Positions 1-8,414 of a DNA stretch of 64,000 nucleotides are shown here, piece by piece (within the stretch, counting starts at the first letter, position 1; every line of letters begins with the position of its first letter). The stretch lies in NCBI GenBank assembly GCA_963846585.1, contig CAWJWO010000007.1:434001-498000 (forward strand), written 5' to 3'. Below the pieces are notes generated by a model that was not told where the DNA came from, ran no database searches, and saw only the letters and a list, made by a program, of their open reading frames with translations. The translations under genes were made by a program, and so were the position numbers. Source of the stretch: JAAUTT01 sp963846585 (GTDB taxonomy: Bacteria > Bacteroidota > Bacteroidia > Bacteroidales > JAAUTT01).

Positions 1-1846
1 CAATATCCTGAACTATTAATCCATTGCCTGATATATTCCCTGACATGGATTCAAAATAAACCGATTTAACAGTAAAAATAGTAGGCTTATAATTTATATT
101 ACAAGAAACCCATTTAGCATTAAATTTATGTAATTTAAAATTACTTATTGAAAGTTTAACATCAAGAGATAAATTTTCCGGAAATAATAATTGCCTTGAA
201 AAAGAAGGATTTGCCGAATTATTTTCAGGAGACTTTTCAAAATAATTTGACATATCAAGATTATTTGAACTTATATCAGCTATTAGATTAGCCTTTTGAT
301 CAGTGCATAAAAAGAAAGGTATTCCGTTAAATAAAGTGCCGTTTATATGAAAATCATTCCCGTGCAGAGTAAAACTCAAATTATTAAATAAAATATCGTG
401 CTGTAATTTAAGTTCGCCGTTAATGTTTCCAAAATTATATTCAAGGTTTTTAATTTTAAAAAATCCATCTGTAATATTAACTGATCCTGAATAATTTAAA
501 TTGGCAAAATCAGAAATTAAATAACTTGATTTGAAAGGCAACTTTCCACTCACTGATATATTACATTCAACCCTCCCTTTTAATATTTCAATGGCATCGA
601 TATTAAAGAATGATTTTATATCACTTAAATTTAATTTATTATATATAGTTAAATAAACTAAAGGTTCATTTAAATTCCTTAGAACAATATTTCCATTCAA
701 ATTTCCATTTCCTAATTTTGCAGAAAAGGAACTTAAATTGAGCATATCAGAATTTCCGGGCTTATTATTAAAATTATTATATTCACCTTGTAAGTTAATA
801 TTATAAAGTTCAATATTATTTGTTTTTTCAATTAAAGCAGCTTTATAAACATTAAATTTTAAAGTAACAGCAGGGTATTTTCCTTTACCAACAGGTCCGT
901 TAATTGAATATTTTAAAGAAATTGTTCCTTTTGACTTATAGTTTAGTTTATTAATAACTTTGTCCGGTAATAAGTTTATTAATTTCGAAATATTTAATTT
1001 TGTTCCGTAAGCTTCGAATTTTATGAATGAATAAGGGTTTGTCTGATAATAGCCGTTACCTGAAAAATTGACTCCCTCTAAAGCAAATTTTGATAAATAG
1101 AATTGATACAGATTATTTAAGATATTAATCCGGGATAAAATATTCAGATGTTTGTTGGCAATATATGTATTTCCCCCAACATCAAAGTTAGAAATGAATA
1201 AGCTGGCATCAATTCTTAAAATGGCGCTATCCTTTCGGATATCTCCGATAACCTTCAATTTATCTGCATTGCCTATACATTGAACCTCAACCTGTTTGTT
1301 TGTATATTCGAATTTAATATTTTTAAATAAAACGTTATCAAAGTTAAAATTTTCATGACCTGATATTTTAGGAGTTATCGGTTTTTTTAAAATATTAAAA
1401 TTTGTAACTCCTGAATTATCAACATATAATTTTATATACCCGTTGTAAATCTTAAGTAATTTAATATTATAATTCCCAGTTAAAAGATCTAATGGATTTA
1501 ATTGAAGATATATTTTTTCAGCCTTCAAAAGTGTGTCATTGGAGAAATTATTCTCCGTTATAAATAAGTTTGTATTCGCAGATTTTATAATTACATCATC
1601 GAATTCAACTGAAGCATTAGGAAAAGTTTTCCAAAATTCAAAATCAATATTGTGTATGTTTACAGGTACAATAAGTTGTTTATTTAACTCATTTACTGTG
1701 AACTGTATTATCTTATCCTTATAAAAATAATTAATTAATACTGCGGAAAGTATTAATAATAAAAATAATATACTAATAAAAATAAATATACCCTTTAATA
1801 ATATTCTGATTCTTTTTTTAAACCGTTGTGTAAAAAATTTTGCCAT
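1..1846 (-). CDS. AsmA-like envelope protein, C-terminus beyond window
   Basis: The reading frame is open from the ATG at 1846 down to base 1 without a stop, so about 615 N-terminal residues are visible and the end is missing. A short basic N-terminus (MAKFFTQRFKKR) is followed by one transmembrane segment at about residues 14-38. The rest is a long soluble region rich in beta-type, Asn/Ile/Leu-rich repeats of the AsmA kind, with phrases such as LKIYNGYIKL and GNGNLNGNIVL. Known AsmA/TamB-like proteins are inner-membrane-anchored and bridge the periplasm, where several move phospholipid or help outer-membrane assembly; the role here is inferred by family only. It is transcribed away from the histidine kinase at 2008, with a plain AT-rich 161-bp gap between them. 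Confidence 0.72.
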   Translation of the reverse strand, partial: MAKFFTQRFKKRIRILLKGIFIFISILFLLLILSAVLINYFYKDKIIQFTVNELNKQLIVPVNIHNIDFEFWKTFPNASVEFDDVIIKSANTNLFITENNFSNDTLLKAEKIYLQLNPLDLLTGNYNIKLLKIYNGYIKLYVDNSGVTNFNILKKPITPKISGHENFNFDNVLFKNIKFEYTNKQVEVQCIGNADKLKVIGDIRKDSAILRIDASLFISNFDVGGNTYIANKHLNILSRINILNNLYQFYLSKFALEGVNFSGNGYYQTNPYSFIKFEAYGTKLNISKLINLLPDKVINKLNYKSKGTISLKYSINGPVGKGKYPAVTLKFNVYKAALIEKTNNIELYNINLQGEYNNFNNKPGNSDMLNLSSFSAKLGNGNLNGNIVLRNLNEPLVYLTIYNKLNLSDIKSFFNIDAIEILKGRVECNISVSGKLPFKSSYLISDFANLNYSGSVNITDGFFKIKNLEYNFGNINGELKLQHDILFNNLSFTLHGNDFHINGTLFNGIPFFLCTDQKANLIADISSNNLDMSNYFEKSPENNSANPSFSRQLLFPENLSLDVKLSISNFKLHKFNAKWVSCNINYKPTIFTVKSVYFESMSGNISGNGLIVQDI

Positions 1847-2007
1847 TTTAAATTATTAAAATTCAATTTCCCTATAATTAACGTTTTAATGTTCAAAATA
1901 TATATTAATTGTTTATAAAGTTCCTAAATTCTTAATAAATAAACCGATTTTCATTTTGCATTTTATTCAATACTTTGTTTATTAGCAATCTAATAATTTA
2001 TTAAAGG

Positions 2008-3816
2008 ATGAACCAACGCACCCCGGATAAAATTCGCCTTAAGGTAAAACTTGATTTTAATTTGTCACCTAATAGCGAAGCAGGAGATTTCAAAATTACA
2101 GATATTTTTGATAAGGATCAATTGCAAAGTATTCAGGATGCTTTTGCTCTTTCGCATAATATAACCTCTATTATAACAAACGTTGAAGGAAAACCGGTTA
2201 CTCACCCCAGTAATTTTTCACCAATATGCAGTTTGATCCGAAATACTAAAACGGGTAAGGTTATGTGTGAATTATCCGATAAAAATATAGGTGAAATGGT
2301 TCGTAAATCATTAAAGCCTTATTCTGCCAAGTGTTTAAGTTGTGGATTTATTGAAACCGGAGCTCCTATAATAGTAGCAGGCAAACATATTGCAAACTGG
2401 ATGATTGGCCAGGGATTAAACAGGGGCATTGATGAAAAATATATGATAGAAACATCCTTAAAGTTTGGTATTGAACAATCTATATTTCTCGACGCATATA
2501 AAAATACACATTTCGTTAAACTGGACCAATTTAATAAAATAATCAATTTTTTGTGGATTTTGGCAAGAGATATATCTTCACTTGGATATAATAACGTTAT
2601 TTTGGCCCGGGATGTTGAAGAAAGAAAAAAAACTGAGGAAGAATTAATAAGGTCGAAAAATAAAGCTGAGGAATCGGACCATCTTAAAACGGCATTTTTA
2701 GCAAATATCTCCCATGAAATAAGGACTCCAATGAACGGAATACTGGGATTGGCGAATTTATTAAGCGATGAAGATTTATCAACTGATCAACGCAAGGAAT
2801 ACATCGAAATCATAAATCAAAATTCTACACTTCTGTTAAAGCTTTTTGATGATATACTTGATATTGCTAAAATGGAGGCTAACCAAATGGTTCTTGATGA
2901 AAAACCGTGTTACATGGATCAGTTTTTACAAGATTTGTATCCACAATTTAAATTTCAAATTGATCAGCAGAAATCAAAAGACCTTCAGTTAATACTTAAG
3001 CTTCCAGAAAATAAAATTGATTCTCTGATATATGCAGATAGCATTCGTCTTAAACAAATATTATCAAATTTATTTACAAATGCATTAAAATTCACCCAAT
3101 CAGGATTTATTGAATTTGGCTATGTTACTGAATTGCCCTTTCATTTGAAATTTTATGTAAAAGACACAGGAATAGGTTTACCACCCGAGAAAAGGTTAAT
3201 TATTTTCGACAGATTTCGCCAGGCAGACGAAAGCACTTCCAAAAAATATGGCGGGACAGGATTAGGGCTTGCTATATCGAAAAATCTTGTAAAACTCATG
3301 AAAGGAGACATTTGGGTTGAATCGGAGGTTGGTAATGGTGCAACTTTTTATTTTACAATTCCTTATAAACACTTTAATGATTTTGAAATAACTCAACAAT
3401 CAATTAATAAAAGAAGTGAATTATTTGGCGTTTTTTCGGAAAAACAAATTTTAATAGTGGAAAATGAACAGCTTAACTTTCATATGATGTACGAAATATT
3501 TCTAAATACCAATGCAAAAATAATTCATGCTCAAAATGGAAGGGAAGCTATAGAAATTTGTTTAAACAACAGGTATATCAATTTAGTATTTATGAATATA
3601 AAAATGCCTGATATTGATGGTTATCAGGCGACCCGTGCTATTAAAACCAATTATCCTTTCCTGCCAGTAATTGCAATAACTGACAGTATGTCTCCTTTTG
3701 AAAAAGCACGATGTTTCGAAGCCGGTTGCAATGATTATATTACAAAACCAATTTCCAATGATAAGATTCTAAATTTAGCCCGTACATATTTATTTAAAAT
3801 AGAGGTAAGAGAATAG
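2008..3816 (+). CDS. PocR-domain hybrid histidine kinase with degenerate receiver
   Basis: A 602-residue soluble hybrid sensor kinase. Residues about 30-200 match a PocR-type ligand-binding domain, with cysteines C74, C87, C109 and C112 in the usual spacing. A short coiled coil (about 200-226) leads to the HisKA domain with phospho-acceptor H236 in ISHEIRTPMNG. The HATPase_c domain has an N box (NLFTNALKFT), G1 (DTGIGLP) and G2 (GGTGLGLAISK). The C-terminal receiver (about 478-600) is abnormal: the phospho-acceptor aspartate is replaced by N530 (VFMNIKMPD), and the acidic pair is reduced to VENE, though Thr and the KP lysine remain. There is no transmembrane segment, so sensing should be cytoplasmic. 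The stand-alone receiver encoded 40 bp downstream is the likely phosphorylation partner. The ligand is unknown; PocR domains elsewhere are linked to small diols and hydrocarbon derivatives. Confidence 0.88.
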   Translation: MNQRTPDKIRLKVKLDFNLSPNSEAGDFKITDIFDKDQLQSIQDAFALSHNITSIITNVEGKPVTHPSNFSPICSLIRNTKTGKVMCELSDKNIGEMVRKSLKPYSAKCLSCGFIETGAPIIVAGKHIANWMIGQGLNRGIDEKYMIETSLKFGIEQSIFLDAYKNTHFVKLDQFNKIINFLWILARDISSLGYNNVILARDVEERKKTEEELIRSKNKAEESDHLKTAFLANISHEIRTPMNGILGLANLLSDEDLSTDQRKEYIEIINQNSTLLLKLFDDILDIAKMEANQMVLDEKPCYMDQFLQDLYPQFKFQIDQQKSKDLQLILKLPENKIDSLIYADSIRLKQILSNLFTNALKFTQSGFIEFGYVTELPFHLKFYVKDTGIGLPPEKRLIIFDRFRQADESTSKKYGGTGLGLAISKNLVKLMKGDIWVESEVGNGATFYFTIPYKHFNDFEITQQSINKRSELFGVFSEKQILIVENEQLNFHMMYEIFLNTNAKIIHAQNGREAIEICLNNRYINLVFMNIKMPDIDGYQATRAIKTNYPFLPVIAITDSMSPFEKARCFEAGCNDYITKPISNDKILNLARTYLFKIEVRE

Positions 3817-3835
3817 AAAATAATTCCTTTTATAG

Positions 3836-3843
3836 TATCTTTG
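3836..3843 (+). promoter_or_regulatory. Putative Bacteroidota -7 box (TATCTTTG)
   Basis: TATCTTTG matches the Bacteroidota -7 consensus TAnnTTTG and lies 13 bp before the proposed TTG start of the response regulator. A clear -33 TTTG is not visible, so the call rests on the -7 box alone. If real, the regulator can be made independently of the kinase. Confidence 0.4.
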
Positions 3844-3856
3844 CTATATTAAATTA

Positions 3857-4279
3857 TTGAATTTCATTGTTGTGGAAAATGCTACTCCGGATTATTTGTG
3901 GCAGGGAAAGATTATACTGGTAGGTGAAGACGAAATAATCAATTTTCGACTGCTTGAAATTATGCTGGCCATTACCAGGGTAGCTCTTATCCATGCCAAG
4001 AGTGGTACTGAAACACTTAAATTATTTCAGGATAGCAAGAATATAGATTTAATACTTTTAGATATAAAAATGCCGGAAATGGATGGAATTGAAGTAACCA
4101 GGGAAATAAGAAAATATAGTCTCCAGGTACCAATAATTATTCAAACTGCGTTTGCTTTGGAAGAAGAACGTATTAAATCGATGAAAGCCGGATGTAATGC
4201 ATTTATTACCAAACCGATCAAGCAAAAGGAATTGCTTCAGATTATAGATTCGTTTATTAACAGGGACGTGAAGACGTGA
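3857..4279 (+). CDS. Single-domain response regulator (REC only)
   Basis: A 140-residue protein that is essentially one CheY-like receiver. The acidic cluster is GEDE near residue 24, the phospho-acceptor is D69 (LILLDIKMPEMDG), the conserved Thr is in IQTAFA, and the Lys is in FITKP. The first possible start is TTG at 3857; an in-frame GTG at 3872 is an alternative and would remove five residues. It lies directly after the PocR kinase, whose own receiver lacks its aspartate, so this protein is the natural acceptor. With no output domain it probably works as a phosphorelay shuttle or by protein contact. The last residues (RDVKT and the TGA stop) are encoded by the start of a GGGACGT-type tandem array. 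Confidence 0.85.
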   Translation: MNFIVVENATPDYLWQGKIILVGEDEIINFRLLEIMLAITRVALIHAKSGTETLKLFQDSKNIDLILLDIKMPEMDGIEVTREIRKYSLQVPIIIQTAFALEEERIKSMKAGCNAFITKPIKQKELLQIIDSFINRDVKT

Positions 4280-4323
4280 AAAAAAGGACGTGGGACGTGG
4301 GACACGGGACGTGAGACACGGGA
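4264..4323. repeat. GGGACGT-type heptamer array
   Basis: Degenerate tandem units such as GGGACGT and GAAGACGT run from inside the 3' end of the response-regulator gene, supplying its stop codon, into the gap before the M16 gene. The same unit recurs at 29.2, 44.7, 47.4 and 49.4 kb. An inverted copy lies at 4414-4480 inside the next gene; GACGTGGGACGTG here is a perfect complement of CACGTCCCACGTC there. Confidence 0.85.
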
Positions 4324-4365
4324 AGACATAAAACAGATGACAGATGACAAAATAAAATTTTGAAA

Positions 4366-5775
4366 ATGAGTATATTTGATAATATAAAAATTAAAAATTT
4401 CCTGCTACTTAAGTCTCTCGTACTTTCACGTCACTTTTCCACATCCTTTCACGTCCCACGTCTCTTGTCCCTCGTCCTTATTTGTTTATGGCTTTTTGGT
4501 ATTGCCGGCTTCGCCCAGCAGGGAAAAATTGAATTTACTGAATTCGATTTGACTAATGGATTACATGTAATTTTGCATCAAAATAACTCTGTTCCAATAA
4601 TATCTATTCGTGTAGTTTATCATGTTGGTTCAAAAAACGAAACATCTGACAGAACGGGGTTCGCTCATTTTTTTGAACATTTGATGTTTGAGGGATCTGA
4701 CAATATTAAGCGTGGAGAATATTCCAAAATTATTCAAAATGCAGGTGGCAATGAAAATGCATCTACATCATTTGATATTACAGAGTACCACGAATCTTTA
4801 CCATCAAACCAGCTTGAACTTGGACTTTGGCTGGAATCCGAACGTATGATGCATCTTAAAATTGACAGTATAGGTATTGAAACACAAAGGCTGGTTGTTA
4901 AAGAAGAGAAAAAACAAAGATTTGAAAACACTCCATATGGGAGGTGTATAATTGAGATTATGAGAAACTCATTCAAAGTGCATCCATACCAATGGATGCC
5001 AATTGGAGAAGATCAATATATTGATGAGGCAGGTTACTCTGAATTTATGGATTTTTATAAAAAATATTATGTTCCTGAAAATGCCGTATTAGTTATAGCA
5101 GGCGATTTTATGCAGGAACAGGCTAAGGCATTGATTAAAAAATATTTTGATGATATACCAAAAGGAAAGTTTGATATTTCCAGGCCTGTAATTAAAGAAC
5201 CTGCCCAGGAATCGGAAGTACGAAAAACGGTTTTTGATAAAGTTCAATTGCCGGCAATATTTTATGCATATCACACACCTGCTTCAGGAACATCTGACTC
5301 ATACGCAATGGTATTGCTGCAAAAATGGCTTACCGGTGGTGAAAGTTCTCAATTTTTTAAATCACTTGTCGATCAACAGCAATTAGCTATGCAGGTTGGC
5401 GCCATACCTCTGAATTTGGAAGATCCCGGGCTATTTATTATTTATTCCATTTCAAATATTGGCGTAACTGCTGCAGATATGGATAAAGCAATGAATATTG
5501 AAATAGAAGAGGCTAAAACAAAAGGATTAAATGAACATGATTTTCAGAAAATTAAAAATCAGATTGAAACTGATTTTTATAGCAGCAATTCTACAATGGA
5601 AGGTATTGCTGCATCTTTAGCTGAATATTTTACTTATTTTAAAAATACTAATTTAATTAATACTGAAATTGAAAAATATAATAGTATTACACGAGAGGAT
5701 TTACTTAGAGTTGCTAAAAAATACCTGATGCCTGAAAATCGTTTGGTTTTATACTACTTACCGGACGAAAAATAG
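4366..5775 (+). CDS. M16 family zinc metallopeptidase, catalytic subunit
   Basis: About 469 residues from the ATG at 4366 (a TTG at 4360 is also in frame). The N-terminus carries a hydrophobic export segment (about 32-50, ending GIAGFAQQ). Then comes the inverted zinc motif HFFEH (H101, E104, H105), with the third ligand at E180/E181 in VVKEEKKQ. The second half is an inactive M16 C-terminal domain, and the Arg/Tyr pair typical of the partner subunit is not evident. It is therefore the catalytic half of a bacterial M16B heterodimer, and the next gene supplies the other half. Likely periplasmic peptide degradation. Oddity: residues about 18-36, just before the signal core, are encoded by an inverted GGGACGT-type array, so a change of one 7-bp unit would shift the frame. 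The stop codon touches a GTGCTTA-type array. Confidence 0.88.
   Translation: MSIFDNIKIKNFLLLKSLVLSRHFSTSFHVPRLLSLVLICLWLFGIAGFAQQGKIEFTEFDLTNGLHVILHQNNSVPIISIRVVYHVGSKNETSDRTGFAHFFEHLMFEGSDNIKRGEYSKIIQNAGGNENASTSFDITEYHESLPSNQLELGLWLESERMMHLKIDSIGIETQRLVVKEEKKQRFENTPYGRCIIEIMRNSFKVHPYQWMPIGEDQYIDEAGYSEFMDFYKKYYVPENAVLVIAGDFMQEQAKALIKKYFDDIPKGKFDISRPVIKEPAQESEVRKTVFDKVQLPAIFYAYHTPASGTSDSYAMVLLQKWLTGGESSQFFKSLVDQQQLAMQVGAIPLNLEDPGLFIIYSISNIGVTAADMDKAMNIEIEEAKTKGLNEHDFQKIKNQIETDFYSSNSTMEGIAASLAEYFTYFKNTNLINTEIEKYNSITREDLLRVAKKYLMPENRLVLYYLPDEK
4414..4480. repeat. Inverted ACGTCCC-type array inside the M16 coding region
   Basis: Units such as TTTCACG, TCCCACG and TCCCTCG lie within codons about 17-38 of the M16 gene. 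They are complementary to the array at 4264-4323, so a transcript covering both could fold into a hairpin with the start codon (4366) in its loop. The reading frame stays open through the array. Confidence 0.8.
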
Positions 5776-5886
5776 TGCTTAGCGCTTAGTACTTGGTTTA
5801 GGGTTGTTAGATTAATAAAAGTCTTTTGTTTATAGGTTTATGAGGTTTATAAAAGAGGTTTATAACCAAAATATTATCAATATATT
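5773..5886. repeat. Short GTGCTTA-type array and spacer between M16 genes
   Basis: The 111-bp gap between the M16 genes starts with heptamers AGTGCTT, AGCGCTT and AGTACTT right at the stop codon of the first gene. A looser series of AGGTTTAT-like units follows (about 5835-5865). No promoter or terminator is clear. Confidence 0.55.
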
Positions 5887-7971
5887 ATGATAAAAAAAGT
5901 AAATAATATTGCAATAATATGGCTGTTTTCCTGCGCCAGTTTATTTTCACAGGTTGACAGGGCAAAAATGCCAGAACCGGCCCCGGCTGCCAGGATTTGT
6001 ATTGGAGAGGCTGCAAAATTTGAACTATCTAATGGTTTAAAGGTATTTGTTGTTGAAAATCATAGGATTCCAAAGATTTCATATTCCATTTCTCTAATAT
6101 TCGATCCGGAATTAGAAGGAAATAATGCTGGTATAGGCGATTTAGCCGGCAACCTGATTGGTACAGGCACAACTACCCGCACAAAGGCCCAGATCGATGA
6201 AGAAATTGATTTTATAGGGGCGGGTTTATCGGCCAGAGCAGATGGAATATTTGCATCCTCGCTAAAAAAGCACACGGAAAAACTCCTTGAAATTTTATCG
6301 GACGTAACAATAAATTCTGAATTTAAGCAGGAAGAACTTGAAAATAAGCGTAAGCAAATTCTGGCTGGCCTTGAAAGTGATAAGGATGATCCTAATGCTA
6401 TAGCTTCAAATGTATTCGATGCTCTTGTATTCTCTAAAAATCACCCATATGGAGAATTTGAGACAGAAAAATCAGTTAATAATGTCACCATTGAAATGTG
6501 TTCAAATTATTACCACAAATATTTCAGGCCAAATATTGCTTATTTAACAGTAATCGGAGATGTTACCCCTGATGAAGCTAAATTATTGATAGAAAAATAT
6601 TTTGGTAACTGGCAACGCAGGGAAGTCGAAAATAAACAATATCCAATTCCACAAGCACCTGAAAACAGAAAAGTTGCAATTGTTGACCGGCCTCAATCAG
6701 TACAATCGGTTATACAACTTGGCTATCCGGTTGATTTAAATGTATCTGACCCGGATTATATTAAAGCCAGAGTTACAAATACAATATTAGGAGGAGGGGA
6801 ATTCCGCCTCTTTTTAAACCTTAGGGAAAAACATGCTTACACCTATGGAGCTTATTCCGGCTTTAATATACGCCCATTAATAAGTTGTTTTAAAATAACT
6901 GCAAGTGTTCGAAATGCTGTAACGGATAGTTCCATAAACGAAATTATTTATGAAATGAACCGTTTAAGAGATGAACCTGTATCATTATCAGAGTTGAACA
7001 TAGTTAAAAATTATCTTACAGGCAATTTTGCTTTATCGTTGGAAAATCCTCAAACTATTGCTTCATTTTCAGTTAATATTGAACGGTATAAATTAGCCAA
7101 AGATTATTATATCAATTATTTAACAAATTTATCGGCTGTTACGGCACAGGATGTTCAACAAATGGCACTGAAATATATAAAACCTGATCAATCAATACTT
7201 TTGGTTGTAGGAAAATCATCTGATATTGCAGAAAAGGTTGCTAAATTTAGTTCCACCGGGAAAACAGAGACTTATGATATCGAGGCAAATATTTATGATC
7301 CTGCATTGAAAACTAAAAATATACCATCAGGCATTACTGCCGAAAAAGTATTGGAAACTTATATAAGCGCCATAGGCGGAGTTCAAATGATTAATAAAGT
7401 TAAAGATTTGACAATTAATGCTAAACTAAATATCGAGGGGAATTTGCTTGATTTTAATTTAAAATATAAACTTCCTGATAAATTCCTGTCTGAAGTAATT
7501 ATGAATGGCCAAATTTTTCAAAAAGAAGTGCTCAATGGCGATTTTGCAAAAGTTTGGGATATGCATGGCAGTCATGAAATTACCGGAAATGAACATGAAA
7601 AAATAATAATTGATGCAGATCCATTTCCCGAATTGCATTACGGGAATCTGGGGTATATAAGTAAACTTTATGATATTAGTGAAGTTGACAGTTCTAAAGC
7701 TTACCGGCTTGAAATAATGTCGCCTTTGGGAAATTCCAGTATAGATTATTTTTCAGTTGAATCAGGTTTGAAAATAAGATCGGTAAGTGCTGAAAATTCT
7801 TCCAATGGCCAAATAACACAAACTACAGATTATTTAGATTATATAGAAGTCGACGGCATAAAATTCCCAAAAAAAATGACCCAAAGGATGGGAAGTCAAT
7901 TTATTGATATCACAATTGAGTCAATTTATATAAACAAAGGCATAGACGATGAAATTTTTAAATTAAATTAA
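5887..7971 (+). CDS. M16 family non-catalytic subunit with C-terminal LolA-like domain
   Basis: A 694-residue exported protein (signal peptide about 1-22, ASLFSQ). Residues about 40-450 form an M16 unit in which the zinc motif is lost: DLAGN (85-89) stands where HxxEH should be. The substrate-binding Arg/Tyr segment is kept (LREKHAYTYGAYSG). This is the usual partner of an M16B heterodimer and fits the catalytic gene just upstream. After about residue 475 there is a further 220 residues beginning ITAEKVLETYISAIGG, resembling the periplasmic outer-membrane lipoprotein-sorting (LolA/DUF4292-like) beta domain found on many Bacteroidota M16 proteins. It may hold substrate or lipid, but that is inference. 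Its stop shares the TTAA palindrome with the stop of the opposing HTH gene. Confidence 0.87.
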   Translation: MIKKVNNIAIIWLFSCASLFSQVDRAKMPEPAPAARICIGEAAKFELSNGLKVFVVENHRIPKISYSISLIFDPELEGNNAGIGDLAGNLIGTGTTTRTKAQIDEEIDFIGAGLSARADGIFASSLKKHTEKLLEILSDVTINSEFKQEELENKRKQILAGLESDKDDPNAIASNVFDALVFSKNHPYGEFETEKSVNNVTIEMCSNYYHKYFRPNIAYLTVIGDVTPDEAKLLIEKYFGNWQRREVENKQYPIPQAPENRKVAIVDRPQSVQSVIQLGYPVDLNVSDPDYIKARVTNTILGGGEFRLFLNLREKHAYTYGAYSGFNIRPLISCFKITASVRNAVTDSSINEIIYEMNRLRDEPVSLSELNIVKNYLTGNFALSLENPQTIASFSVNIERYKLAKDYYINYLTNLSAVTAQDVQQMALKYIKPDQSILLVVGKSSDIAEKVAKFSSTGKTETYDIEANIYDPALKTKNIPSGITAEKVLETYISAIGGVQMINKVKDLTINAKLNIEGNLLDFNLKYKLPDKFLSEVIMNGQIFQKEVLNGDFAKVWDMHGSHEITGNEHEKIIIDADPFPELHYGNLGYISKLYDISEVDSSKAYRLEIMSPLGNSSIDYFSVESGLKIRSVSAENSSNGQITQTTDYLDYIEVDGIKFPKKMTQRMGSQFIDITIESIYINKGIDDEIFKLN

Positions 7972-8222
7972 CTCTGATGAACTTCCGTATGGAGCATTGA
8001 TTTAGCTATATCAAGAATAGTAGTATCATCCAATGATACAATTCCTCCATCAGGTCCCTGTTCCAAATGAATACCGACACAGTCCCCGCTTTTATAATTA
8101 GTGGCACCAAAATAGTTTCTTACTGTATCTTCTGTAACATTTAACCTGTCAGCAATTGATTTCATGCTGCCTGCAGGCAGATGATCCTTAATTTTCCTAA
8201 GTTCATTGAATGTAATATTCAT
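7968..8222 (-). CDS. Small helix-turn-helix protein
   Basis: An 84-residue protein. Residues about 14-35 (GSMKSIADRLNVTEDTVRNYF) look like a helix-turn-helix: a short helix, a turn after RLNV, and a recognition helix TEDTVRNYF. The rest is acidic and Gly-rich (HLEQGPDGGIVSLDD). It resembles small conserved Bacteroidota DNA-binding proteins of unknown role. It converges on the M16 gene with a 4-bp overlap (both stops in TTAA) and diverges from the histidine kinase at 8415 across a 192-bp AT-rich gap, so it could regulate either itself or the kinase. No target is visible. Confidence 0.68.
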   Translation of the reverse strand: MNITFNELRKIKDHLPAGSMKSIADRLNVTEDTVRNYFGATNYKSGDCVGIHLEQGPDGGIVSLDDTTILDIAKSMLHTEVHQS

Positions 8223-8414
8223 AGCTAAAAATATTGAAGTTAATAATCAAATCAGCCTCACAATTTAATAATAATTTATTATAAAATATTAAAAAATATT
8301 AACAATAAATTAATAGGACAGTAACATAATCTTAATTCATGGTATTTCCAATTAATTATTTTAATTTTAACGTAATTATCAGGATATATCGATAAAAGAG
8401 GTTAAAAAATATTT

